A DNA stretch of 8,927 nucleotides from contig CANBSM010000114.1 of assembly GCA_947372155.1 (NCBI GenBank), forward strand, positions 1-8,927, read 5' to 3'. The position numbers and the translations under genes are program-made. The first letter of the stretch is position 1; each line of letters opens with the position of its first letter. This document shows positions 1 through 6,265 of the stretch, piece after piece. The notes beneath the pieces were generated by a model. It was not told the origin of the DNA. It did not search any database and saw nothing but the letters and a program-made list of their open reading frames with translations. This stretch comes from Burkholderiaceae bacterium (GTDB taxonomy: Bacteria; Pseudomonadota; Gammaproteobacteria; Burkholderiales; Burkholderiaceae).

Positions 1-704
1 TGATCATGTGCGACCGCCTGCAAAAACAAGGTCAGCGCTTGGATTACTGCGTGATCGGTGAACCAACTTCAGTCGATCAACTAGGCGACATGATTAAAAA
101 CGGTCGTCGTGGATCTCTGTCTGGCAAGCTCAAGGTAAAAGGTATTCAGGCGCATATCGCCTACCCTCACCTAGGCAAGAACCCAATTCATCTTTCTGCA
201 CCAGCAATTTCTGCATTAGTAGAAACCGAGTGGGATAAAGGCAATGAATATTTCCAACCTACAAGCTTTCAGATTTCGAATGTACATGCTGGCACTGGCG
301 CGAATAACGTCATTCCTGGTGAATTGACAATTGACTTTAACTTTCGCTTCTCTACCGAGAGCAAGCCAGAACAGCTTCGCGAGCGTCTTGAGGACATCCT
401 CAAAAATGCTGGTCTCGACTTTGAGATTGACTGGGTATTGGGTGGCAGCCCATTCATTACAGGCGACGGCGCATTAGCTGGTGCACTCCGCACAGCAATC
501 AAAGCAGAAACCAAGATTGATACAGAGCTCTCCACCACTGGCGGTACGAGTGATGGCCGCTTCATCGCCAAGATCTGCAAAGAAGTTGTGGAGTTTGGGC
601 CGCTTAATGCGACTAGCCACAAAATCGATGAGTGTGTGATCGTCAATGATGTAGTGCCACTCAAAAATATCTATCGCAAGACTCTCGAGCAGTTAATTGC
701 CTAA
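1..704 (+). CDS. dapE: Succinyl-diaminopimelate desuccinylase, C-terminal part (5' end outside window)
   Basis: DapE is a cytoplasmic dinuclear zinc hydrolase that converts N-succinyl-LL-2,6-diaminopimelate to LL-diaminopimelate and succinate, in the succinylase branch of lysine and cell-wall diaminopimelate synthesis. The reading frame is open to the left edge (first full codon at base 3), so about 234 C-terminal residues are present of a family length near 375-380. Visible landmarks match E. coli DapE closely: GEP at 54-65 with the metal-ligand Glu (codon 60-62), KNGRRGSL, the dimerisation-domain segment [41 protein letters not shown], and the final metal-ligand His (codon 618-620) in NATSHKIDE. 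The N-terminal His/Asp ligands and the catalytic Glu lie outside the window. No terminator follows; prmB begins 61 bases downstream on the same strand, so they are probably co-transcribed. The ATG at base 6 is internal, not a start. Identification is very secure. Confidence 0.97.
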   Translation, partial: IMCDRLQKQGQRLDYCVIGEPTSVDQLGDMIKNGRRGSLSGKLKVKGIQAHIAYPHLGKNPIHLSAPAISALVETEWDKGNEYFQPTSFQISNVHAGTGANNVIPGELTIDFNFRFSTESKPEQLRERLEDILKNAGLDFEIDWVLGGSPFITGDGALAGALRTAIKAETKIDTELSTTGGTSDGRFIAKICKEVVEFGPLNATSHKIDECVIVNDVVPLKNIYRKTLEQLIA

Positions 705-740
705 GCACTTAGTTGCCTAGTCGCTTAATTGCGTGCCGCC
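693..740 (+). repeat. Three imperfect 16-bp tandem repeat units across the dapE stop codon
   Basis: Units start at 693, 709 and 725 at exactly 16-base spacing, with cores TTAATTGCCTA, TTAGTTGCCTA and TTAATTGCGTG. Units 1 and 2 agree at 12 of 16 positions and units 1 and 3 at 10 of 16. Unit 1 carries the end of dapE and its TAA (702-704). Units 2 and 3 lie in the short gap before prmB. The pattern suggests old replication-slippage duplication of the gene end; a regulatory role is possible but nothing else supports it. Confidence 0.5.
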
Positions 741-765
741 CTTTTCTCAAAAGACCTCTTCCATC

Positions 766-1662
766 ATGGACCCTGAGCCTCAGCAACAAATTACAGTTAA
801 CCAGTGCATCGATCAGATTGCACAAAAGCTTGACGCAGCTAATCTGCATTACGGCCATGGGGCAATTGATGCGCAAAGCGAAGCCTTGTGGCTTGTCAGC
901 AAACAACTTGATCTCAGCCCTACAGAAGCTCTTGATCACTTAGATGACACTATTTCAGCAGAGCTCCAACAACAAGCAGCAGTCGTTGCAGATATCAGAA
1001 TCTCTACTCGCAAGCCACTTGCATACATCCTAGGTGAAGCCTGGCTCATGGGCGTGCCTTTTTTCTGCAGCGAGCAAAGCATTGTTCCTCGCTCTTGGAT
1101 TGCAGAGCTTATTGTTGATGGCTCGCTAGAGCCTTGGCTACCAGCTGATGGCAAAGCACTGGATCTTTGTACCGGCAACGGTTCCTTAGCTATTCTCCTA
1201 GCTCTTTCATGTCCAGATATTCATGTGAGTGCTTGCGATATCAGCATGCCTGCACTGTCCGTAGCGGCACGCAACGTGGATCGTCATAGCCTGAACTCTC
1301 AAGTTGAGCTATTGAATGGCGATCTTTGGGATGCATTGCCAGAACCTAATGAAGATAACCTCTTTGATCTCATCATCTGCAACCCACCATATGTAAATGC
1401 CACTTCAATGAATGCATTACCAGCGGAATATCATGCTGAGCCAGAACTTGCCTTGGCTGGTGGTGACGATGGCATGGATATCATTAGACGCATCATTGCT
1501 TCAGCGCCAGACTACCTATCCGAGCGTGGCGCTATCTTGCTTGAGATTGGCAATGAGTATGAGAACTTCAAAAAGGCTTTCCCGCAAATTCCAGCAATCT
1601 GGATGGAAGTATCTGCCGGCGAAGAGCAAGTCTTGCTGATTCAAGCTGAAGACTTGCGCTAA
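766..1662 (+). CDS. prmB: Ribosomal protein L3 N5-glutamine methyltransferase
   Basis: PrmB is a cytoplasmic SAM-dependent class I methyltransferase that methylates a glutamine of ribosomal protein L3 during 50S assembly. Numbered from the ATG at 766 (298 aa; E. coli PrmB is about 310), the N-terminal substrate-recognition part carries LHYGHG (27-32), characteristic of PrmB rather than PrmC, then RKPLAYILG (82-90) and VPRSW (107-111). The SAM-binding fold follows with DLCTGNGS (133-140) and CDIS (157-160), and the catalytic NPPY motif that holds the target glutamine amide lies at 206-209. The following LPAEYHAEPELALAGGDDG is also PrmB-like. Start choice is uncertain: a GTG at 733 would add 11 residues. 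Neither start has a strong Shine-Dalgarno, but 766 has a weak AAAAGA upstream and gives a family-like N terminus. The gene follows dapE without a terminator and converges on radA 24 bases away. Confidence 0.93.
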   Translation: MDPEPQQQITVNQCIDQIAQKLDAANLHYGHGAIDAQSEALWLVSKQLDLSPTEALDHLDDTISAELQQQAAVVADIRISTRKPLAYILGEAWLMGVPFFCSEQSIVPRSWIAELIVDGSLEPWLPADGKALDLCTGNGSLAILLALSCPDIHVSACDISMPALSVAARNVDRHSLNSQVELLNGDLWDALPEPNEDNLFDLIICNPPYVNATSMNALPAEYHAEPELALAGGDDGMDIIRRIIASAPDYLSERGAILLEIGNEYENFKKAFPQIPAIWMEVSAGEEQVLLIQAEDLR

Positions 1663-1686
1663 GCAAGTGAAAACTTAGCTAAGAAA

Positions 1687-3051
1687 TTAACTCAGTTCGG
1701 CCGCAGCTGCGATTGCCTGATCAATTCGCTCCACCGGAATTACTTTCAACCCTGGAATCTTGGTCTTGGGCATATTTGCCTTCGGAATGATGGCTACTGT
1801 AAAGCCTAACTTAGCCGCCTCTTTCAAGCGCTCTTGACCGCGCGGACAAGGACGAATCTCTCCCGCCAAACCAACCTCACCAAAGACTATCAACTCTTTT
1901 GGCAATGCACGATTACGAATTGAAGACTGTATGGCTAGCAAAACAGCTAAGTCAGCAGCAGGCTCAGAAATTTTGACGCCACCAACAGCATTTAAGAAAA
2001 CATCTTGATCAAAACAAGCGACGCCAGCATGGCGGTGCAAAACAGCCAAGAGCATTGCTAGACGTGCCTGCTCCAAACCAACGGCTAAGCGACGTGGATT
2101 TGGCACGTGCGCCGTATCAACTAGCGCTTGAATTTCAACCAAGAGAGGTCTGCTGCCTTCTTGCGTAACCAATACGCAGGCACCTGGAACCATTTGCTCG
2201 TGTTGCGACAAGAATATTGCGGAAGGATTAGTAACGCCACGAAGACCCTTCTCGGTCATCGCAAATACACCCAACTCATTGACTGCACCAAAACGATTCT
2301 TAATGGAGCGCACTAGACGGAAAGAAGAATGGGTGTCGCCCTCAAAATACAAAACGGTATCCACAATATGCTCGAGCACTCGAGGGCCAGCCAAATGTCC
2401 GTCTTTAGTGACGTGGCCGACCATCAATACGCAGATTCCACTGGATTTTGCGGCTCTAGTTAATTGCGCAGCACATTCACGCACCTGAGCCACTGAGCCT
2501 GGAGCGGAACTCAACACTTCTGAATACAAAGTCTGGATCGAATCCACCACCAATACTTGTGGCTTGACGGTATCCATAATAGAAATGAGCTTTTCTAATT
2601 GGATCTCTGCTAGCACTTCAAGTTGCGGGGCATCCAGTGCAATCCGTTTTGCACGTAATGCAATTTGCGCAGCAGACTCTTCACCGCTGCTATAGAGCAC
2701 GTTCATACCAGCAGCACTCATCTCAGCCAAGGCCTGTAATAGCAATGTGGATTTGCCAATGCCGGGATCGCCGCCGAGTAACACAACACCACCCGGCACC
2801 AAGCCTCCGCCGAGCACCCGATCAAACTCTTCAACACCCGTACTAAATCTAGGTAAATCCTCTGCAGTAATCGCAGATAACTTTTGTCTTGGTAGAGATT
2901 GCGCCAAACCCTGAAAACGAGAATTAGAAGTGGTTTCTGGTAAACCTTCTTCTAAGGTATTCCAAGCCTGACAAGATGGGCATTGTCCCTGCCATTTAGC
3001 AGAAGTGCCGCCACATGACTGGCAGATATAAACCGTTTTGACTTTAGCCAA
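1687..3051 (-). CDS. radA: DNA repair/recombination protein RadA (Sms)
   Basis: RadA is a RecA-related ATPase and hexameric helicase that processes recombination intermediates by branch migration; in some bacteria it also acts in natural transformation. The 454-residue product has the complete family architecture: an N-terminal C4 zinc finger (Cys10, Cys13, Cys24, Cys27, with the WQGQCPSC signature), Walker A GGDPGIGKST (93-102, Lys100), a Walker B-like strand LVVD ending at Asp170, the RadA-specific KNRFG motif (251-255), and a C-terminal Lon-like domain containing VFGEVGLAGEIRPC. The start is TTG (3051-3049): it gives the expected MAK N terminus and has AGG six bases upstream, whereas no ATG lies nearby. 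It follows the small coiled-coil gene by 39 A/T-rich bases, so it is probably the last gene of a kup operon, although a separate weak promoter cannot be excluded. It converges on prmB, and no clear intrinsic terminator is visible in the 24-base gap. Confidence 0.97.
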   Translation of the reverse strand: MAKVKTVYICQSCGGTSAKWQGQCPSCQAWNTLEEGLPETTSNSRFQGLAQSLPRQKLSAITAEDLPRFSTGVEEFDRVLGGGLVPGGVVLLGGDPGIGKSTLLLQALAEMSAAGMNVLYSSGEESAAQIALRAKRIALDAPQLEVLAEIQLEKLISIMDTVKPQVLVVDSIQTLYSEVLSSAPGSVAQVRECAAQLTRAAKSSGICVLMVGHVTKDGHLAGPRVLEHIVDTVLYFEGDTHSSFRLVRSIKNRFGAVNELGVFAMTEKGLRGVTNPSAIFLSQHEQMVPGACVLVTQEGSRPLLVEIQALVDTAHVPNPRRLAVGLEQARLAMLLAVLHRHAGVACFDQDVFLNAVGGVKISEPAADLAVLLAIQSSIRNRALPKELIVFGEVGLAGEIRPCPRGQERLKEAAKLGFTVAIIPKANMPKTKIPGLKVIPVERIDQAIAAAAELS

Positions 3052-3090
3052 GGATTGCCTAATTAAATAAAAAAGTAAATTGGAGAAAAA

Positions 3091-3600
3091 TTAATCGAGC
3101 TGTGTGCCCGCTTTATTTTCTTGAGCGCGCTTAGGGGCATCCTTACGACGCTGCTCTAAGTCTGCCGCTCTTGCTGCTGCATCTTTTTGCTTTTGCTCAT
3201 ACTCTCGCTGGTTAGCCTCTCGCTCAGCAGCTTTTTCTGGTGAAGCACGCTCGGCTGCACGCTTAATATCTTCTTGATTCTTGAGGCTTTCACGTAGTTT
3301 GCGCTGCACTTCATGCAAAGCCACCTCTTGCTCACGAATAGGATCGATTTCTTTTCGATATTGGGCTCGCGCATCCTTAATACAACTATTAACCCAATAA
3401 TTTTGGTAGCACTCAGAAGATGCTTTACCCCAGCGATACTTAGACCACTCGCGCTGAAGCTCTAACTCTTGCTCAATCCTATCTAATTGCTCGAGCTCAG
3501 CCTCTTCCGCGGGAGTAGCTAACGCAACCCCACTCAAGGAAGTGACCAACAAAAATATTGAAATGAATATCTTTGAGCGAAGAGAGAGACTATTTCTCAA
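3091..3600 (-). CDS. Uncharacterised secreted coiled-coil protein, translationally linked to kup
   Basis: I do not recognise a named family. The 169-residue product has a clear Sec signal peptide: basic N-region (R2, R8, K10), hydrophobic core about 11-26, and a likely cut after ALA at 28. The mature part is very hydrophilic and predicted to be mostly helical or coiled-coil, rich in Glu, Lys, Arg, Ala and Gln from about 31 to the C terminus. Only two cysteines are present (C64 and C73, spaced CX8C in [11 protein letters not shown]), so a periplasmic disulfide is possible. The start is TTG (3600-3598), overlapping the kup TGA as TTGA, with a good AAAGG 7 bases upstream and no nearby ATG or GTG, so translation is probably coupled to kup. 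From memory, similar small proteins with a C-x(n)-VN-C pattern occur as conserved hypotheticals in Betaproteobacteria; this is not verified. A role with Kup is inference from position only. Confidence 0.85.
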   Translation of the reverse strand: MRNSLSLRSKIFISIFLLVTSLSGVALATPAEEAELEQLDRIEQELELQREWSKYRWGKASSECYQNYWVNSCIKDARAQYRKEIDPIREQEVALHEVQRKLRESLKNQEDIKRAAERASPEKAAEREANQREYEQKQKDAAARAADLEQRRKDAPKRAQENKAGTQLD

Positions 3601-5540
3601 ATCTCGACCTTTGCGCCTAATTCAACCAAACGATTTGCAGGAATCTTGAAGAAATCCGACTGACGTCCAGCATTTTGATACATCCAGCAGAATAATTTTT
3701 CACGCCACAAGGCCATCCCCGGAATCTCGGTAGAAACAATCGTGTCACGCGATAAGAAGAATGAGGTATTCATCAAATCAAACTTTAGATCGGATGACTT
3801 CTCAATCAACTCAATAATCTGTCCCATATCTGGGGTTTCATTAAATCCATACACAGCACGAACTACATAAATGCCATTACCAAGGTCACGCAAAGTAATA
3901 CGCTCACTATCTTTTACGTAAGGCACATCCCAAATACTGACCTTTAAGAAAAATACCCTCTCATGCAGTACATGGTTATGTTTAAGGTTGTGCAGGAATG
4001 AGACCGGCAAATAATCTACGTGTGCCGTCAAGAATATGGCTGTGCCCTCTACGCGATGCGGAGGATGCATCATCAATGAATCGATGAAACTCTTTAGCTC
4101 AATACCATTGTTCATGGCATTTTGACGCAGTATCTTGCGCCCTTGGAACCAAGTCATTAAGAACATGAAGCAAACAGCACCCAAAAGTAATGGGAACCAT
4201 CCACCTTCCATGATCTTTAAAAGATTAGCCGTCAAGAAAGCCAAGTCCACAATCAAGAATGCGCTTATTACTAAGGTTACAAAGAGAGTATTCCAGCGCC
4301 ACACCACACGCATGACGATTGCCGCCAAGAATGTAGTCACAATCATGGTGGTAGTAACCGCGATACCGTAGGCAGCCGCCAGGTTCTCAGACTTTTTAAA
4401 TGCTAAAACAACGGCGATAACGAGAACCAACAGCACCCAATTCACAAGCGGCATATAGATCTGGCCAATTTCTCTATCAGATGTATGGCGAATCTTCATG
4501 CGCGGTACAAAGCCCAACAAAATTGCTTGGCTCGTCATTGAAAAAGCGCCTGAGATCACTGCTTGAGAGGCAATAACCGTTGCCGCTGTAGCCAATATAA
4601 CCAAAGGAAATACTAAAAATTCGGGCACCATCAAAAAGAATGGATTAGTGATGGTTTCAGGGTTACTTAAGAACATTGCCCCCTGACCGAAATAGTTCAA
4701 GAGCAAACAAGGCATCACAATAAAAAACCAACCCATACGTATTGGCTTAAGTCCAAAGTGACCCATATCAGCATACAGAGCTTCAGCACCAGTCAATACC
4801 AAGAAGACTGCACCCAAAACAATAAAGCCCTGCAAGGAATGTTCAATTAAGAATTGAATAGCATGCAGTGGATTAATGGCTGCAAAAATAGCAGGGTTCT
4901 GAATGACTTGATGCACGCCCATGAGCCCGATAGCAATAAACCAGACCATCATGATTGGACCAAATAGCTTTCCCACTAGATCGGTGCCTGTCTTCTGAAT
5001 AAAAAAGAGAATCACCAAAATAAAAATCGTGATTGGTATGACAAAACGGGTTAAGTCGCTTGATATCACTTCAAGACCTTCAACCGCAGATAAAACTGAA
5101 ATCGCAGGGGTGATGATTGCGTCGCCGTAGAACATGCATGCGCCAAATACACCGGCCATGATGATCAACAAGGAACGCTTTGAATTTGCAGGCGCAGTTC
5201 TTAATGCAAGTGCCATCAGAGCCAAAATACCGCCCTCGCCATGATTGTTTGCGCGCATCACGAATAAAACATACTTCAGTGAAACCACAATCGCAAAAGC
5301 CCAAAACACCATTGAGATAACGCCATAAACTGCATCAGGAGAAAAGGGGATGCCATGCTCAGGGCTAAAACATTCTTTTAATGCATATAGAGGGCTGGTA
5401 CCAATATCGCCAAAGACCACGCCAATCGCCGCGAACATAAGAGAGATAGAGGCACCCTTCTTATGCGGATGGTCCTCTCGAGAAATCTCTACGGGCCTTA
5501 GTAAGGATGACTCTGAAAACTCTGGATTGCTAACTGACAT
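3597..5540 (-). CDS. kup: Kup-type low-affinity potassium uptake protein
   Basis: Kup (TrkD) is an inner-membrane K+/H+ symporter, the constitutive potassium uptake system of the KUP/HAK/KT family. The 647-residue product is close to the family length (E. coli 622). A charged cytoplasmic N-terminus (1-30) precedes the first membrane segment with the hallmark GDIGTSPLY (44-52). GEGGILAL (101-108) and [21 protein letters not shown] (138-158) follow. Roughly twelve hydrophobic segments extend to about residue 465, followed by a cytoplasmic C-terminal domain of about 180 residues. The ATG at 5540-5538 is preceded by AAGG seven bases upstream and an in-frame stop at 5552-5550, so the start cannot move upstream. 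The last codons overlap the start of the small secreted-protein gene. I see no convincing sigma70 promoter in the 155-base gap to the divergent tRNA gene, but a possible leader ORF overlaps the start. Confidence 0.97.
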   Translation of the reverse strand: MSVSNPEFSESSLLRPVEISREDHPHKKGASISLMFAAIGVVFGDIGTSPLYALKECFSPEHGIPFSPDAVYGVISMVFWAFAIVVSLKYVLFVMRANNHGEGGILALMALALRTAPANSKRSLLIIMAGVFGACMFYGDAIITPAISVLSAVEGLEVISSDLTRFVIPITIFILVILFFIQKTGTDLVGKLFGPIMMVWFIAIGLMGVHQVIQNPAIFAAINPLHAIQFLIEHSLQGFIVLGAVFLVLTGAEALYADMGHFGLKPIRMGWFFIVMPCLLLNYFGQGAMFLSNPETITNPFFLMVPEFLVFPLVILATAATVIASQAVISGAFSMTSQAILLGFVPRMKIRHTSDREIGQIYMPLVNWVLLVLVIAVVLAFKKSENLAAAYGIAVTTTMIVTTFLAAIVMRVVWRWNTLFVTLVISAFLIVDLAFLTANLLKIMEGGWFPLLLGAVCFMFLMTWFQGRKILRQNAMNNGIELKSFIDSLMMHPPHRVEGTAIFLTAHVDYLPVSFLHNLKHNHVLHERVFFLKVSIWDVPYVKDSERITLRDLGNGIYVVRAVYGFNETPDMGQIIELIEKSSDLKFDLMNTSFFLSRDTIVSTEIPGMALWREKLFCWMYQNAGRQSDFFKIPANRLVELGAKVEI

Positions 5541-5571
5541 TAATAAGCCTTAACGTGATGTTGCGTGGCAA
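5530..5571 (-). CDS. Possible 13-codon leader ORF overlapping the kup start
   Basis: On the minus strand a consensus-like AAGGAG (5584-5579) lies 7 bases before a TTG (5571-5569) that opens the frame [13 protein letters not shown], ending with TAG at 5532-5530, just past the kup ATG (5540-5538) and in a different frame. This Shine-Dalgarno is stronger than the AAGG of kup itself and cannot serve kup at that distance. TTG is used by other genes in this window. A ribosome ending at 5530 could reinitiate at kup or interfere with it. This is a hypothesis; the sequence is short enough to arise by chance. Confidence 0.25.
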   Translation of the reverse strand: MPRNITLRLINVS

Positions 5572-5653
5572 TATGTTACTCCTTGCCGGCACTCATTAAA
5601 ACGAGAATTTCTTCAATAAAACGCCTTATTTATGCGTTATTTGCATGAATACC

Positions 5654-5683
5654 TCGACAGAGACCCCCAAAAAATGGTAGAAT
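5654..5683 (+). promoter_or_regulatory. Sigma70-type promoter of tRNA-fMet
   Basis: A -35 box TCGACA (5654-5659, one mismatch to TTGACA) and a -10 box TAGAAT (5678-5683, one mismatch to TATAAT) are separated by 18 bases. The predicted start of transcription near 5690 would leave a 5' leader of only a few bases before the mature tRNA at 5696, to be removed by RNase P. Confidence 0.65.
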
Positions 5684-5695
5684 TTCAGCTTCAGA

Positions 5696-5772
<77 letters not shown>

Positions 5773-5785
5773 AGATTGATGCTCT

Positions 5786-5810
5786 AAGCCCTTATTTTTA
5801 AGGGCTTTTT
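5786..5810 (+). terminator. Rho-independent terminator of tRNA-fMet
   Basis: An 8-bp perfect stem AAGCCCTT (5786-5793) pairs with AAGGGCTT (5800-5807) around a 6-base A/T loop, and is followed by more T residues (to 5810, then GCTTTT). It starts 14 bases after the tRNA CCA end, as expected for the end of a single-gene tRNA transcript. Confidence 0.9.
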
Positions 5811-5826
5811 GCTTTTCTGGGAATTA

Positions 5827-5852
5827 AAAAAGCCCGATTTCTCGGGCTTTTT
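5827..5852. terminator. Bidirectional intrinsic terminator between tRNA-fMet and the lipoprotein gene
   Basis: An 11-bp perfect stem, AAAAAGCCCGA (5827-5837) with TCGGGCTTTTT (5842-5852), closes a 4-base loop. The A and T runs make it a functional-looking terminator on both strands. On the minus strand it lies 18 bases past the lipoprotein stop and is its likely main terminator. On the plus strand it backs up the tRNA terminator. Confidence 0.9.
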
Positions 5853-5870
5853 AGCTATTTCCGAGTGGGT

Positions 5871-6242
5871 TTAGTTCAAAACCCTGTATCCACGACCACT
5901 CAAACACCTCTTTACAACAGCCTCTTGTGCTTGATTACCGGTAAAAGCACCGCCAGCACCGCCAATCACAGCACCTGCACCAGCGGCCTGCACAATGCCC
6001 GTTTTATTCCCGCCAGTGACAAGTCCCAACAAGCCACCCACCACTGCTCCAGCACCAGCACCCTTAGCAGCAGTCTCACCCATACCCGATTGTTGTTGGG
6101 CATAAGCCTGGCACTCACTTAAATCCTTTTCATATGCAGACTCATTGACACCCTTCATGTCCACCAGGGGGCGCACGTTCGCACCGGCGCAACCAACTGT
6201 GATGGCGACAACCAGAGTACATAGAGTAAGTAGCTTATTCAT
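5871..6242 (-). CDS. Glycine-zipper lipoprotein
   Basis: The product is a predicted envelope lipoprotein of 123 residues. It has a short lipoprotein signal peptide ending in ITVGC, with Cys18 as the lipid-attachment residue; Thr at -3 is permitted but less usual than Leu. The centre (about 61-102) is a glycine-zipper block built of two GAGA-V-GG repeats, similar to glycine-zipper 2TM or YMGG-like proteins, which pack into or against membranes. The mature part has two more cysteines, C44 in SECQAYAQ and C113 in KRCLSGRGYRVLN, which could form a disulfide. The frame can be read from an ATG at 6284, but the ATG at 6242 is preferred: it has AAAGGA eight bases upstream, gives a proper signal peptide, and the promoter at 6291-6319 would start RNA near 6284. 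It lies 23 bases after comEC. Precise function is unknown. Confidence 0.9.
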   Translation of the reverse strand: MNKLLTLCTLVVAITVGCAGANVRPLVDMKGVNESAYEKDLSECQAYAQQQSGMGETAAKGAGAGAVVGGLLGLVTGGNKTGIVQAAGAGAVIGGAGGAFTGNQAQEAVVKRCLSGRGYRVLN

Positions 6243-6265
6243 TTGCAGAATCCTTTCCCTCAATT

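Noticed and set aside
269..664. 131-codon open frame on the minus strand inside dapE
   Set aside because: It is antisense to a strongly conserved coding region, and its product resembles no protein family I know; it is a shadow of dapE codon use.
1658..1679. Inverted repeat GCTAAG/CTTAGC at the prmB-radA convergent junction as a terminator
   Set aside because: The stem is only 6 bp with a 10-base loop and no T tract on either strand; it is too weak to call although the location is suggestive.
5585..5653. Sigma70 promoter for kup in the gap to tRNA-fMet
   Set aside because: A/T-rich hexamers such as TTTAAT (5600-5595) have no acceptable -35 partner at 16-18 bases, so no promoter can be supported by eye.
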